This document shows positions 50,701 to 62,912 of a stretch of DNA of 64,000 nucleotides, piece after piece. Each line of letters opens with the position of its first letter. The first letter of the stretch is position 1. The position numbers and the translations under genes are program-made. Below the pieces are notes generated by a model. The model saw nothing but the letters and a program-made list of their open reading frames with translations. It had not been told where the DNA came from and made no database searches. This DNA is from Pterobdella sp. o SKG-2022 (taxonomy: Eukaryota; Annelida; Clitellata; Hirudinida; Piscicolidae), in NCBI GenBank assembly GCA_964035795.1, contig OZ038321.1:20896283-20960282 (forward strand). The letters run 5' to 3'.

Positions 50701-53700
50701 AATATTGATTTTTAAAATGTAAATGTATATTATCGTTTATGAAGCGGGAATAACCTATCATAATTAGCTTCATTGCTTGCCAATATTTTTGTTAAAACAA
50801 TAAGGAAAAAATATAATACACTTGAAAGTTCCAGTTTTATTTTAGATTTCAAACTGAAACTTTCTATTTCTTTGAAAGCTTATTCATTTTTTACTCACTT
50901 TAAATAAATTTTTACTTTTAATCACTCATAGAAAAAAGATACAAAAAGAAGAGGCTTATATTGATAAGTTGAGATCAAATGAATGAATTATGTAACAATG
51001 TACACAAATTTATCCCCTTCTACTATACATCATCGTGAATTAACTTTCTGTCAATACTTCAGAACTATAAACAATTTTATTATTATTCAAAATTGTTTGA
51101 AGTAACAGTCAACATCCAATTTTGATAAAACTTTGAAGTGATGTACAATTTTTGAATGACGTTTATAAAGATTGAAATATATTAAAATAGATTTGAGTTT
51201 TATTTGTAAAATGAATATTTGGATGGGACAGATAGTTAAGTGACAAAAGAGGTGGTCCCAAACTTCAAGGTGCTGGCTTCGATTCCCGAGTCTGGATAAT
51301 GCCTTTCTTGCTCAGATGCATTCTTTAAAGCTGAATACAATTTTAGTTAAAATAAAAATTAAACAATGAAATAGTTGAATCAATCTAGTACAAAAAAGGT
51401 TTAAGTCAATCACTTTCATTAATTGAACACAATGGTAGGCCTTACTCCATAAAAGGAATTACGAAAAGCTTCAGTTAATAAAAGTTTTTGGTTTGAATTG
51501 TTCAAATATTTGAAAAGAGGACAAACAATCGAAGAGTTTTATCAAAAAAAAACTCATAAGAAGTATTTTTCTTAAAATGAACTCACAACATCAAGTACTT
51601 GATAATGTGAGCCAAACTTCGATAAGCTCTGTACCAACCTAGTTTAAAAAACTCACTATTTATTGTTTCACAATTGAGTTATTCCATTTCACTATAAACT
51701 TTTAAAACAGGAAAAATTTTGTTCCATTTCTATCTTATATTTTGTAGCTATTACTTTGATATTTGAACATATTTTCAGAAATTGAAAAATTAAGGATTTA
51801 TCGAAATTTTATTTCAATGCTCAAAAACTATACAGTAAACTGAAGGTATTACTATACAATAATCCTTGATAAAATTTTGAAAAATATTCAAAATTTGCTT
51901 TTAAAACTTTTGCAGGTGTGTGGACTACCTCCGCTTGTACCTCAATTTGAATTCTTCAACCAGCTTCAGCGACCATTTCAAGGAATTGGAATGGTCGGCG
52001 GAATTGTGCGGAGATATTTCGAACATCCCCAAACAGCATTATTCTTACTCTAATGTTCTAGTATCACAGTTTTATTCGCATCACACTGGTCCTCTCCACC
52101 ACGGTTTTAGAGGCATTTACAAGTTCATGCAAAAAGGTGTTTATGCTTCTGCTACTTTGAATTTGATGAATCTATTAAGTATTTAAATTTTGCCTCGAAT
52201 CATAATTGAGAAAAATTTTTTAAAAGTATGAAAAAATTAAGAATTGTTAGAAAAGAAAGTCATAATTTACATTAAGTTCGTATTTATCATGAAACGTTTT
52301 AGATGTTTCAGCTTGATTCATCAAATATTTACGCAATGACTCTGAAGCTAAGGTTGCTCAGCCAAAACTTGTACATATTCTAATAGAAAATTCAAGTTTT
52401 GTTTTTTTGAAACTGATATCGAAAATATCAGTATGATTATATATCAATTAGTCTAAAAGTTTTAGAACATATTTTTTAATTATTATAACAACAAGCATCA
52501 ATAATATAGTGAAGTTTTTTTAGCCTGTTTCTTGGAACGTTTTTCGAAGATGAATTTGAAGAATTGCTAGAAAAACAATGAAAACTTCAAAAGATGTCGA
52601 ATGTTTTGTATTTTGATTTTGGTAAATAGCTGCAAAACTGGCACCTCGTCACAAAATTTAAAAGCAGCTATGGGACTGATAATGCAAAAATAAACAATTT
52701 TTTTTCTTTTGTTTTCACGTTCAAGAAATAATTATAATAAAATTTTGAGTCTTTGAAATAGTGATTTTAGCTACATTTGAACTTTTCTTTCGAAGACATT
52801 CACCTCTAATTTTCTAATTTTAAAGCAAGACTACCTTTTCATGCGCATTGTGAATGCGTGTGACAGTCAATAAGTGAAATCAGGCAATTTGTAAATTCAA
52901 ACCAAGAAAAATGTTTGAAGTTTCAAATGAGTTTGAATTTTTTTTAATTTTAAATATTATTTTCTTATTTCCCACGTGAAATGCCATAAAATTTGTCATT
53001 AACATTCTTCATCAAGTCTAATTTTGAAGTTTTCGATTTAGATTCTGAAGATATGTTATAACTTCAAAAAAGAAAACTGAAATTTAAAGTCAAAAACTGA
53101 GTCGCAGACTTGTTAATTAATTTTCATAAGTATTGTTTTTTAGGTTGCAAAATTGTTGTAGGAGTCCACCGGTGTCGAAAATTACTTTCAAATGAGCATT
53201 CTCCACCTAGCTCTGTTTATTGATAGGCTGTTCATTGTTAAGGGTGAAGTCGAGTTGTTTCATATGTTGTTTGCTTGATTCTGCCTGCTATACCTCGTTT
53301 GCTTTTTTTAGTTTTGAATATGGATTTTTCCTAGACAGGCTTTTTTCAAGAATGCATCATGGAGTGAGAGGGCTAGAGAAGGCCGCAAGTACGGTGTGTT
53401 TATATGCTGAGTTTTTTGAAATTTCTGTTTTGAGAACATGATTTGCAACAAAAGACTTGTTATAAAGCACAAATGCCACGACATGAGCACACAAACTTTT
53501 TTCAATAAAGAACCCAGCTTGCAGGTTAGTAAAACAAGATTAAAATAACTACTGCACGATACACCTGGTAGTATACTGGACTTTTTTTATTCTCTTGAGC
53601 TGCTCTCGCAGTTTGCCATAATCTTTATATGTTTTTCACAAATGAAATATTAACAAAATGAAAAATAGTAAATTTAATTCTAGTGTAGATTTTGAGTTCT

Positions 53701-56700
53701 TTTATTTAAATTTTTCAACAAAAAAGTAATGTAAAAATAAATAGCAAATTTTCGTTTAGGAATTCAGTTTATTGAGGAGTTAACTGGTCCGATAATAGCC
53801 TCAAAGTATAATAAACATTCCTTAATCCTTTATTCAAACTTACAATTAAAAAACTAGTTTTAATCGAATTTTTAAAAGTATTATACTATTTTTTCGTTAA
53901 AACTAGCAACTTTGTAAAATCAAAAGATAGCTAAATGCATGAAAAATGAAGGCAAAATTTGTCTTTCACGTTTAGAATGTTTAGTTTTGTTTCCATAACT
54001 GGCAAATTTTTTGTTTGTTTTTCTAAAAAAATAAGAAACATTCAAATTTAAATTTTTATCAAAATTTTTTTTTTATTTAAAAAAAAATTTTTATTTTGAA
54101 GACTAACAACTTTTCATGTTTTTAGTTTTAATGAATGCATTTTATTTATAGTTGATGGGTCTTGAAAAAGCCCATATCTGTCAAGAAAGACAAAACTACA
54201 CCCTGAATCTCTTCTCTTTTATTTGAATGCAAAATAACCATATCAATAATTTGCAAAGCAAAAATAGTTATTTTCATAATTAAACCATCAATTAATCATT
54301 TTTCACTTCGGCACTTTCAAAATGCATGAATCTTTTAGAGTTTTTCAACTTGAATTGATTTTTTTATTTAGGATTAATATATTCCATTTGAAATAGTTTG
54401 TTATTTTGGGCAACTTGAGTGCTACTGGGCTGTAGAGTTTAAAAATTTTCCATTAAAACACGTGACCTTTCTCATTCGATCCTATTATTTGAAAGTTCGA
54501 AAAGTTTTTGAAAGTTGGACATTGAGTATAAAATAATATTTTTCATGATGCTTCTACAATACTTTAGATTTAAATAAAAAAAAAGCTTAGTTCAACCATT
54601 CATTTTTCAAATTTAACTTTAATAGGAGAATAAATGATTTTTAATCATGTTGACAGCTCAGTTTGAGATGCAAGGAGGTCACAGAAGAGGGGAATGTGAT
54701 TATGAGTTCTACGGGCCACCAAGAGGTCCAGTCACAGGAAACTTCTTTTCGCCTTTCTACCCCCAAAACTATCCTTCTAATAGTCGTTGTACGTACCTTT
54801 TCATCGCGTCAAGCACAAAGTACCGTGTGAAAGTTCTGTTCCGTAATATACAACTTGAAACATCAAATGCAAGGTGAGGCACAATTACAAGCCACAATTT
54901 GTATTATATAAATATTTCATAAATAAAACTACGTCCATTCATTGTGTCATTCAAATAATGTAAGGTTTTTGTCATAATACTTGGTTTCGACGTGCATGCC
55001 AGTTATTTTCAGCTATCTCTCCAGATATGATGCCAAAATAATGAATGGGAGTTCAACATTAATTATACATGGGAATGAAATTTTAGCTCAGTCAAATAAT
55101 TCTTAGAAACTTGTAAAAATAAGTGATAGAACTTTTGGAGCAATTGTAAATATGTAAATCCATGTAAATAACTACTAAATCAGCCTCACAACTAGATGAA
55201 AACAGAAAATTTTCAAAGTCATTTTCAGTTTTATGTTTTTAACATAAATAGCTATAAAATTAGCACATTTTTTAATTTATATTCATTTGCTAAAAATAAT
55301 ATCTAATTTATTTGCAAGATTTAAAATTTTATTCAAAGATTTTTTTTTGACTTTTCACTTGTTAAATCCGTTTAAACAATTTTTTGAAATCCAATAAATT
55401 TCATTAAATTAAATGCAATATCCAAGTTATTTGATGATAGAAACTTTTTCACCTAATTAGTTTGATATAGCATGCTCTTTTAAGTACCTCTTGAAAACAT
55501 CTTTTAGTTTTAATTAAAAACAAAATTTTGTGATTTTGACTTTCTGTTTCATTTTACATGCAGGTATTGATGCATCAATACAATATGTAGCGTTTTGGCA
55601 TTAGGTCAAAGCTGATTATATTAACAATTAAGTGGCCATTACTTTCGATAAACCGCAAACACCATTACACGATGCTTTTTTATAGCCCCATCTGATCTTT
55701 TATTGGCCATTTTTTTTTTTCTCGCTTGTTATTCACTTTTTGCTTGTGTTTTCAAACTTTGAGATTTTACTCACGTATAGCGGTTTTGAATTTTTTCTGT
55801 TTTATCATTCTATTTTGTATCAAGGTATAAAAATTTCTGATAGAAATAAAGTGGAAAAGAATTAAGGCATACACGGATGATTGTTACAATAAATCACACC
55901 AGAGGATATGTAGCCGACCGCGTCATGCAATATAATTACATCAGCAAATTAAAAAAAAATCACTTTATGAAAGCAATTATTCCAGTGGTAATAAAGTTTT
56001 ATATATTAAAAAAGCACTTTAACAAATTAATACGTTGAGTACAATGAGGTTATGGAAAATTTTCGAATGAAATGAAATATATTCTTTCTCTCTTTTAGCA
56101 AACATGGTTTTCAATATTTTGAAGTTTTTTTAGTATAGAATGTATTTATGAACTATATACAAGCAACAAAACATTGTGTTTTTTGGTGTTTTTAAACTAA
56201 AAATTATAAATTGAAGTCTTTCCACTTTTTTCTTCAGGCGCACCATAAAAGTATCAAGTGGTACATTAAAGTCTAGCTTGCAACGATCGTACAAATATGT
56301 ATAGGGTCTTTACCTGAAACTTCTGCATTAATATTCAAGAATTCATAACAAGAAAAAACTTGAATCATGATTTTTTCATTTTTTTTGTAAATTTATTTTC
56401 GTTTTGGAATTGTTAATTGCTGCAATAGTGTCCAAAGCATGGATGGACGCTCGGAAGACATGTCAACTTGAAATTTCTTGTCTTTTACCAATTATTTTTT
56501 GTTTCTCCAAAGAATTTAACTAAAAATCTTGAAAAAAAATATAAATCCATCAATGTTGCGGGCACGAGAAGTATTGAAGCTATTAATCTTTATAATGATG
56601 GGAGTTTGGATTGTGACTTTTTAAGCATATTTCCCAGAAGTTGATGGGCATGCAAAAAAATCCACAGCAAAATTGAAGACTAATATCTGTTTAGAAATTT

Positions 56701-59700
56701 TCGTTAAATACAAAGTTGAAATGTTCAATGCGTTGCGAGAAGTATTCCATCAAAGAGTGAAATGGACTTGTGCCAGTCCCCGAAGATCGGAATTTATTTC
56801 ATCCTCTAAATAACAAAAGAAAAGAAAAACCTCCAAAAATAAGGAATATGAAGAAAATTGTGCTATTACAAAATATTGAATATTTATTAAGGCAAGATTT
56901 AAATAAAAAAGTTTTATTTTACGATCGTGTGAATTATATTTTAGAATTTGCACAGCTGAGAAAAAAATAAGTTTATGTTTCAATTTTTGCATCATTTCCA
57001 CATGAGATATAAACTTCACATTGTTTTTTATGACAGTTAGATCCGAGAACAATTTTTTAAAAATAAAAATGCTTATTATCCTCAAAAGTAAGGTATTTCC
57101 TCTTGAGATGCCTTTGTGATGACGTTTATATTCCTTGAACGTCTTCTGGTTGTAATTAATTAAAACTATAGCTTTTATTAGTTTCCAAGATTTAAAGGAT
57201 GTTTGATCTGAGAATATTATTCATAATGTGGAATTTAAAAATTTCATTTGAACTATTCATAAATACCTGGTATGTTTTATACAAATGCGTGTTTTTGATA
57301 AAAGGGAGAAAATTTTAATCTTTAATTTAAAACGTTCATTGTTCAAAGTCAAATAATAATTGTCTATTTTTTTAAAAACCGGTTAAAAATGAGGGATGGT
57401 AGAATACATTGTCAATGCGAATAATGAATTTATTAGATCCAGAATGTTCTTTTTAAGAACACTTAAACTCTTTCAGATGAATAAGTTAAGACAAATTAAT
57501 CAAAGAATTCTGAAACTTTATTCTGTAGCCCTGGGATGCCTGTCGAATTAGGAAGTAACAATGTTATGAGTTTTCTAGGACTTTTTTTATGGCAGCTTTG
57601 ATTAATTTATATGTATATTTTTCTTAAAACGTAAATCAGAGCTAATTTAGAAGAAAAATCTGTTTAAACCCAAAAAAGTTCTAAAGAGTTATTTAAAATT
57701 TTATATCCAGTCTTTAGCATTAAGTGAAATTCAGAGTAGTTTTTTTCTATTCAAATGGCTTTAAAACTTTTGACAAAAGGAGCCTGTCATACACATGACA
57801 AAAGAATTTTGTGTGAAGCTCTTATCTGCGTGGAAATTGTAACTTCTACTCTAATCAAAAAGGAATTTTTATATATACCAATTGATTAAATTCTTTTTAC
57901 AAGTTTACTTCAAGTTTTTTATCGTTATTACAAAAGTTATAATACGTATCTTAACGATTCTTGACTCTGCCATAAACCACGACTATTCCAAAGTTGAATT
58001 TAGCTGCAAAATATAAATAAACAGTAAAAAAATGCTTTAATTTATGTTAAATCGATTTAATCAAACTCCGCAATTTTGGCTTTCAAAATAATATGATCTG
58101 TTGAATTTTTAATTATATGAAATTGTTTGTTTTAAAAGTTTTTTGAAAAATTTTATTGCAAAAATGGCCTGAAAATACATCATTATTTAAAATATCTTAA
58201 AAAATACCGTTCAACTCTGGACCCATGACTTAAAAAGTTTTTAAAACAGCTAATCAGGTATAATATTCATGGATATACACATGATAGATCCAATCTTTTG
58301 CTTATTGAAACTTGTACACATACCTTCTTATTGATCATTTTCAATTTTATGTCATCCCGTGGGCGTGTGCTCTGTTTCTCTAAGTTAATCCTCACACCAT
58401 TTCCAAGATTTTCTTTATAGCCTTCATTAACTTTCTGTGAGCATTTTCAAAATTTTGATTGAACGTCTCGAGGAGGTTGAAATTTCTCTTTTGTTAATTT
58501 TTTTTCATGGCATCATTCACCAAGCATAAGATATTCACAATTATTTTTCATTTTATTTACATTGTCAAGAAACTAGATGAAAAAAGCCTGGAATTAAACT
58601 TTGTATGGTACAAACCAACAAATAAAGTTCAATTGAATAAAAGAATATTTTTTTTAATTTTTGAAATAAAATTTATTTTTTCATTACTTATACATTCAAA
58701 CCTCATTGTTCATATTTTGAATATTCCTTTCAAAGTACTTCGAAATCTCTCATTATCTCTATCATATGTGTGTGAATTCCATGTTATTATTGAATTCTTT
58801 TTGTATATTTAAACTTTTTATTTTAACCACGATTCAACCTAGTTTAAGGCATTTTCGACAAGCCACTTTACATGATTATTTATACATACGCTGCAAATAA
58901 CTTGATTTTCGTGAAAACCTTGATTTGGATTTGAAATTCCTTTCATCCTCACAAAGGTACAAAAAACCTTATCAGCATTTTTATCAAATCTACTTATTGT
59001 TGAAATTATTTTTTCTGATAAAAAAATTTACTTGAACTAAACCTAAATTATAATTTTCACTTATTACGGAAAATTTATTTAAAAAATTCTGATCTTAGTC
59101 GACATTTTTACATGAATGTAATTCTATGCTAATACATAATTAAATGATGAAATTTATCTTGTTTCTTGTGTAGTTGTGCGTCAAGTCCTGATCAAATTGT
59201 TGTGAGAGATGGGGTTGGTCATGGAGCACCAGTCATTAAACTCTTTTGCAACACCGTCAACTCACAACAAGTTCTGTCTTCATATACCCACCTCACTGTG
59301 AATCTCCGGTCAGACCATAAAAAACAGAAACGAGGGTTTGCTGCTGTATATTTTTTTATTCAACATGCCGAAAATACCAATACTTATATCGAACAACGCT
59401 CTGCTTACCCATCTTTGCCCCATACGGCTCCCGCCGAACATCCCTACACTGTGGTTCAAACTGGAAATATGAAACATATCAGTAAGTATGTTTTTTTGGA
59501 TGCTTTTCAGGTCAAATTCATTTATGATAATCTATCGTTTAAATAAAAAATTGAATTTTTATATGATTTTGAGCAGTAGGTCACTTGTCATTAAAAAATT
59601 TAGATTGGACGCCTTGTGGCTTTCCATTATAGGGCTTATAATGAAAAAGTAATAACCCTTTTAAAATGTTTTTCAAAAAGTAAGTTCTTTGTTTGCAAGT

Positions 59701-62700
59701 CATGAATCTAAACAAACAGCTAGAATGTACTGAACTTGGAAAAAAGTTTAAAAATTTTCAACTTTAAGGGATGTGTTTTTGAATATTTTTCATGCTAGGT
59801 GAATTTATAAATTATACTTGACATATCGTTCAAAGTTTTTTATACAGAAGCAAAGTTTTTAGACCAACTTTCTCTAGAAGTGACTGCGTGATGAGATTGT
59901 TACTTAATTTGTATGAAAATTGAAGCTAGTTTTTGACTTGAAATGCTTTTGGAAAAATAATTGATAAAAAATATCAAGAAGTTTTCAAATCAGACTCTAC
60001 TGAAATTCAATGGGCGTTGAGCTAATGAAACAATTTTGATTATTGAAATATGAAATTTTAAATCTGAATAATTCAAGTATATATTTTAGACATTTTTATT
60101 AAAAAATTATGATTCGGAAAGTTTAAATATGGCATCCAAATCACTGCTTTTTGCAGATAACACACAAAATTCTCAGTAGTGGAAAAGAAATATGAAAAAA
60201 ACTCTTTTCTACTATTCAAAAGTTCACAAAAATACTAGATGCATAATAACTGTGATTTTACGAAAAATTTTCTATTAAAAAGCATAATGAAACAGAAAAA
60301 GTATCACCAAGGTGTAAGATCTTTTGAATACCATCAATCACACGCCTATAACCAGGAATCAATGTAAATTGAAGTTCTTTAACAGCGTGTTTTTTATTGT
60401 TTATTTTAAAGACTAGAAAATTAAAAATATAATTTTAATGAAAATTTTTGGCAAAATTCAAAAAAAAACACTGAAAAAACTGCATTTCAAAATTTCTTAA
60501 CAAGTGCTCTCTTAGGAATATCATGTCAGCTTCAACGCCTGCATAAATCTATATTTTATTCACCCACCATTAACACCTGTGCTATATAATATATTTTTCT
60601 GTAGTGCTCACATTTAGTTTGAGGTAGGGGCTTCTGGAAGCTGCATGGAATGGATGTATGCATTTATATTCTAAGGAGTAAACCATTACTTGAAGATTAA
60701 TCAAATACACGTCAAAACATATTGATTCACTTCATTAGTGGAATGAAATTTAAAACTTTGAAAAAATTCTTTGAAGTTTTTTTGAATTTTTGCATTAATA
60801 TACTGTCATATAAACGTTTTCAGCATGGGACTATATAGAAACGTTCCACAGTAGACAAAGCAAACATGGCTTTTTTCAAAGTCCGTACTACGAAAATACA
60901 TATCCTTCAGCCTTAAACCGCACGTACAAGTTTTTTGGTAATCCAGAAGAAAGGATTCGAATACTGTTCCATGATTTGCAATTATGCTACGATCTCACAA
61001 TGGGGGAGCCGACGAGCGAGTAAGCATATTCCAAATCCATCCCTCCTTTCAATAAATTTCACATTAGCTATATATAAAATAAAAATTTTATATTTGAGTA
61101 TTTGTTCATTTTGACAGTTTTCATAAATATTTTTCAATAATTACAAAAATATTAATTCTTTGTAGTTGTTTGGATGCTGATTATCTCTCATTAAAAATCC
61201 CGGGAAAGAGGGAAGAAAGCAAATACTGCGGTAAAAAAACAGCTCTAGATCTCATGAGCTCATCTTCATCTCTTGAAATAGCATTCAAAAGCGTGAATTT
61301 TACATCTCGAAGCTTGTGCAGAGGTTTCAACGCCAGCTACTATTTCGTGTCAGGTGGTTGCTATTTGATTGATGCTGCAAGCAAACATATGGGAATTATT
61401 ATAGTTTCATGATTTGAAAGAAATAAATCAAATTTTTTAAAAATAGTTTGTTTTAATGATGTTCTGTATTCAATTGACAGATTTTGGCATAAAACATGGC
61501 GAACAACAACAAAAAAGTAATTAGTTTTGGGTTTACCAAACTTCAAAGAATTAATTTTAGAAAAAAATAATGAAAAAATTACCTGGTTCAAATTTATTTC
61601 TTTGGTGTCATTAGAAACAAAAACCTTTATTCAGATGAATTGTGGTATTCAAATTAAAATTTCATAACTCTACACTTTAATTTTAAATTTAATGTTTTTT
61701 TTTAATATATTTCAAAAATGAGTTTCCAAAAGTTTCAGACATTTATTTATTTTCATTAAACAATTTTAAAAACTTGGAAGGTTTGAAAAAAATTCAGAAT
61801 TTCCATTAATTTATTGCAACATTTTGTAAAGTTTTTCAAAGTCTTAAAACTTATAAATTAAATTTTCAAACAAATGGCTAAATTTTAAAATTTAAACTTT
61901 TCAGGATGTTATTTTTCGTACCTAAGCACCAAGTCCCAAAGCGGTTTTTTTGTTTCTCCAAATTTCCCTGGTTTGTACCCCAAAAACACCACTTGCCAAT
62001 ATGTGTTTCAAGGCACCACCCACGAAACAGTCAATATAACTTTCGTACGCTTTGACGTTGAAGGGATTTCTTTGAAGTACGTTATTGCAATGAAAAATAT
62101 GGAAATAGAACTAATTATATATTAATTCTTGAAAAATTTAAACTTGAATTTATTCGATTTTAAATTTAAATTTAAAATTTATTTAATTCGAGAAAAAAAG
62201 TACTTGGATGGTATAAATATTAATAAATATAATGAAGCAAATGCACTTTGGACCGGCAGATGTGATAAAGCATCTGAGAGTGACTATGTAGAGTTGTGCA
62301 ACCACGATATTCACAGTGCTATCCCTTGTTCAGTCAAAATATGCGGCAAAAGAAGTGGGCTTAGGACTAGTTATGAATCAAAAGGCAACTTTTTCAGAGT
62401 CGCTTTCAAGTCAAATCATCTTTACGAAGCAACTGGCTTCAAAGCAATATATTATTTTGTTCAAAAAGGTATTTATTTCTACTTTATTAAGCGTTTAATT
62501 CTTAAAGTTCACAAGTTTTTAACCTAAAACTTTTTTACAGAAAAATTAGGGTCATATTCATTAACCTCGAAAGCTCAAATTTTTACCATATCAACTATTT
62601 CAATCAGCCTGTTAACACTATTCTTTTCAATAAATTCTATGGCTTCAACTTATTCGTTTAGTTGCCAAAATATATTATTAACTAATTACACGAATCCCTC

Positions 62701-62746
62701 ATTACGTTCAAACAAAGACTTGAAAAAACAATTATTTTTAACTTGA
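47748..62746 (+). CDS. Four-CUB-domain, SOL-1-like membrane or secreted protein
   Basis: Ten exons join in phase to 652 aa: 47748-47811, 49783-49960, 51916-52136, 54657-54873, 59174-59481, 60824-61019, 61166-61353, 61905-62076, 62260-62468 and 62541-62746. Exon 1 is a signal peptide (MWLKYRPCLILLSLLFSTHQ). CUB1 (25-152) has GTFYSPSFPAHYP, CUB2 (168-285) NFFSPFYPQNYPSN, CUB3 (331-457) HGFFQSPYYENTYP and CUB4 (459-583) SGFFVSPNFPGLYPKN. CUB1, 2 and 4 keep the four cysteines; CUB3 lacks the first pair. Each CUB is split by a phase-2 intron just before its third Cys, and domains are bounded by phase-1 introns. The tail has a hydrophobic segment (AQIFTISTISISLLTLFF), either a transmembrane helix or GPI-type signal, then about 35 residues. 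Four CUBs with a membrane anchor matches nematode SOL-1, an AMPA-type glutamate receptor partner; this orthology is inferred. No LDLa or protease domain. Large introns are otherwise AT-rich. Confidence 0.87.
51226..51300 (+). mobile_element. tRNA-like SINE remnant inside CUB gene intron 2
   Basis: A box-A-like word (TAGTTAAGTGA, from 51233) is followed about 42 bases later by a box-B-like word (GCTTCGATTCC), as in a tRNA-derived pol III promoter. The T stem and acceptor stem do not pair fully, so it is not a working tRNA. Word order resembles the element at 11759-11850. It lies within the intron between exons 2 and 3 of the CUB gene. Confidence 0.38.
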
Positions 62747-62766
62747 AAATATGTTTTTAATATTCA

Positions 62767-62772
62767 AATAAA
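62767..62772 (+). promoter_or_regulatory. Polyadenylation signal AATAAA of the CUB gene
   Basis: AATAAA lies 21 bases after the TGA of the CUB gene. This short distance and the convergent gene 140 bases on support a compact 3' end. On the other strand, ATTAAA at about 62761-62756 could serve the convergent gene, so the two 3' UTRs may overlap. Confidence 0.5.
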
Positions 62773-62912
62773 ATCAACGTTGAACCATTTTTCTTTAAAA
62801 ATTACTTGTTCAAGTTTTTAAAAAAGTGAAAATTCCATAAATTCGTCGACAGCAAAACAACGTGAATGGAGCTTCATAAACACAAAAATGAATGATGACA
62901 ACAACGAAATTT

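Noticed and set aside
51226..51300. Functional tRNA gene
   Set aside because: Box A and box B are present but the acceptor and T stems fail to pair, so only a SINE or tRNA pseudogene is reasonable.
53220..53441. 73-codon frame and a GC-richer island inside CUB gene intron 3
   Set aside because: Several frames are open on both strands and none matches CUB or another family; it may be an old repeat, but nothing defines it.
56770..56970. 66-codon frame inside the CUB gene intron 4
   Set aside because: AT-rich, Lys/Asn-rich, no CUB features, and joining it would break the phase 2 to phase 2 connection between exons 4 and 5.
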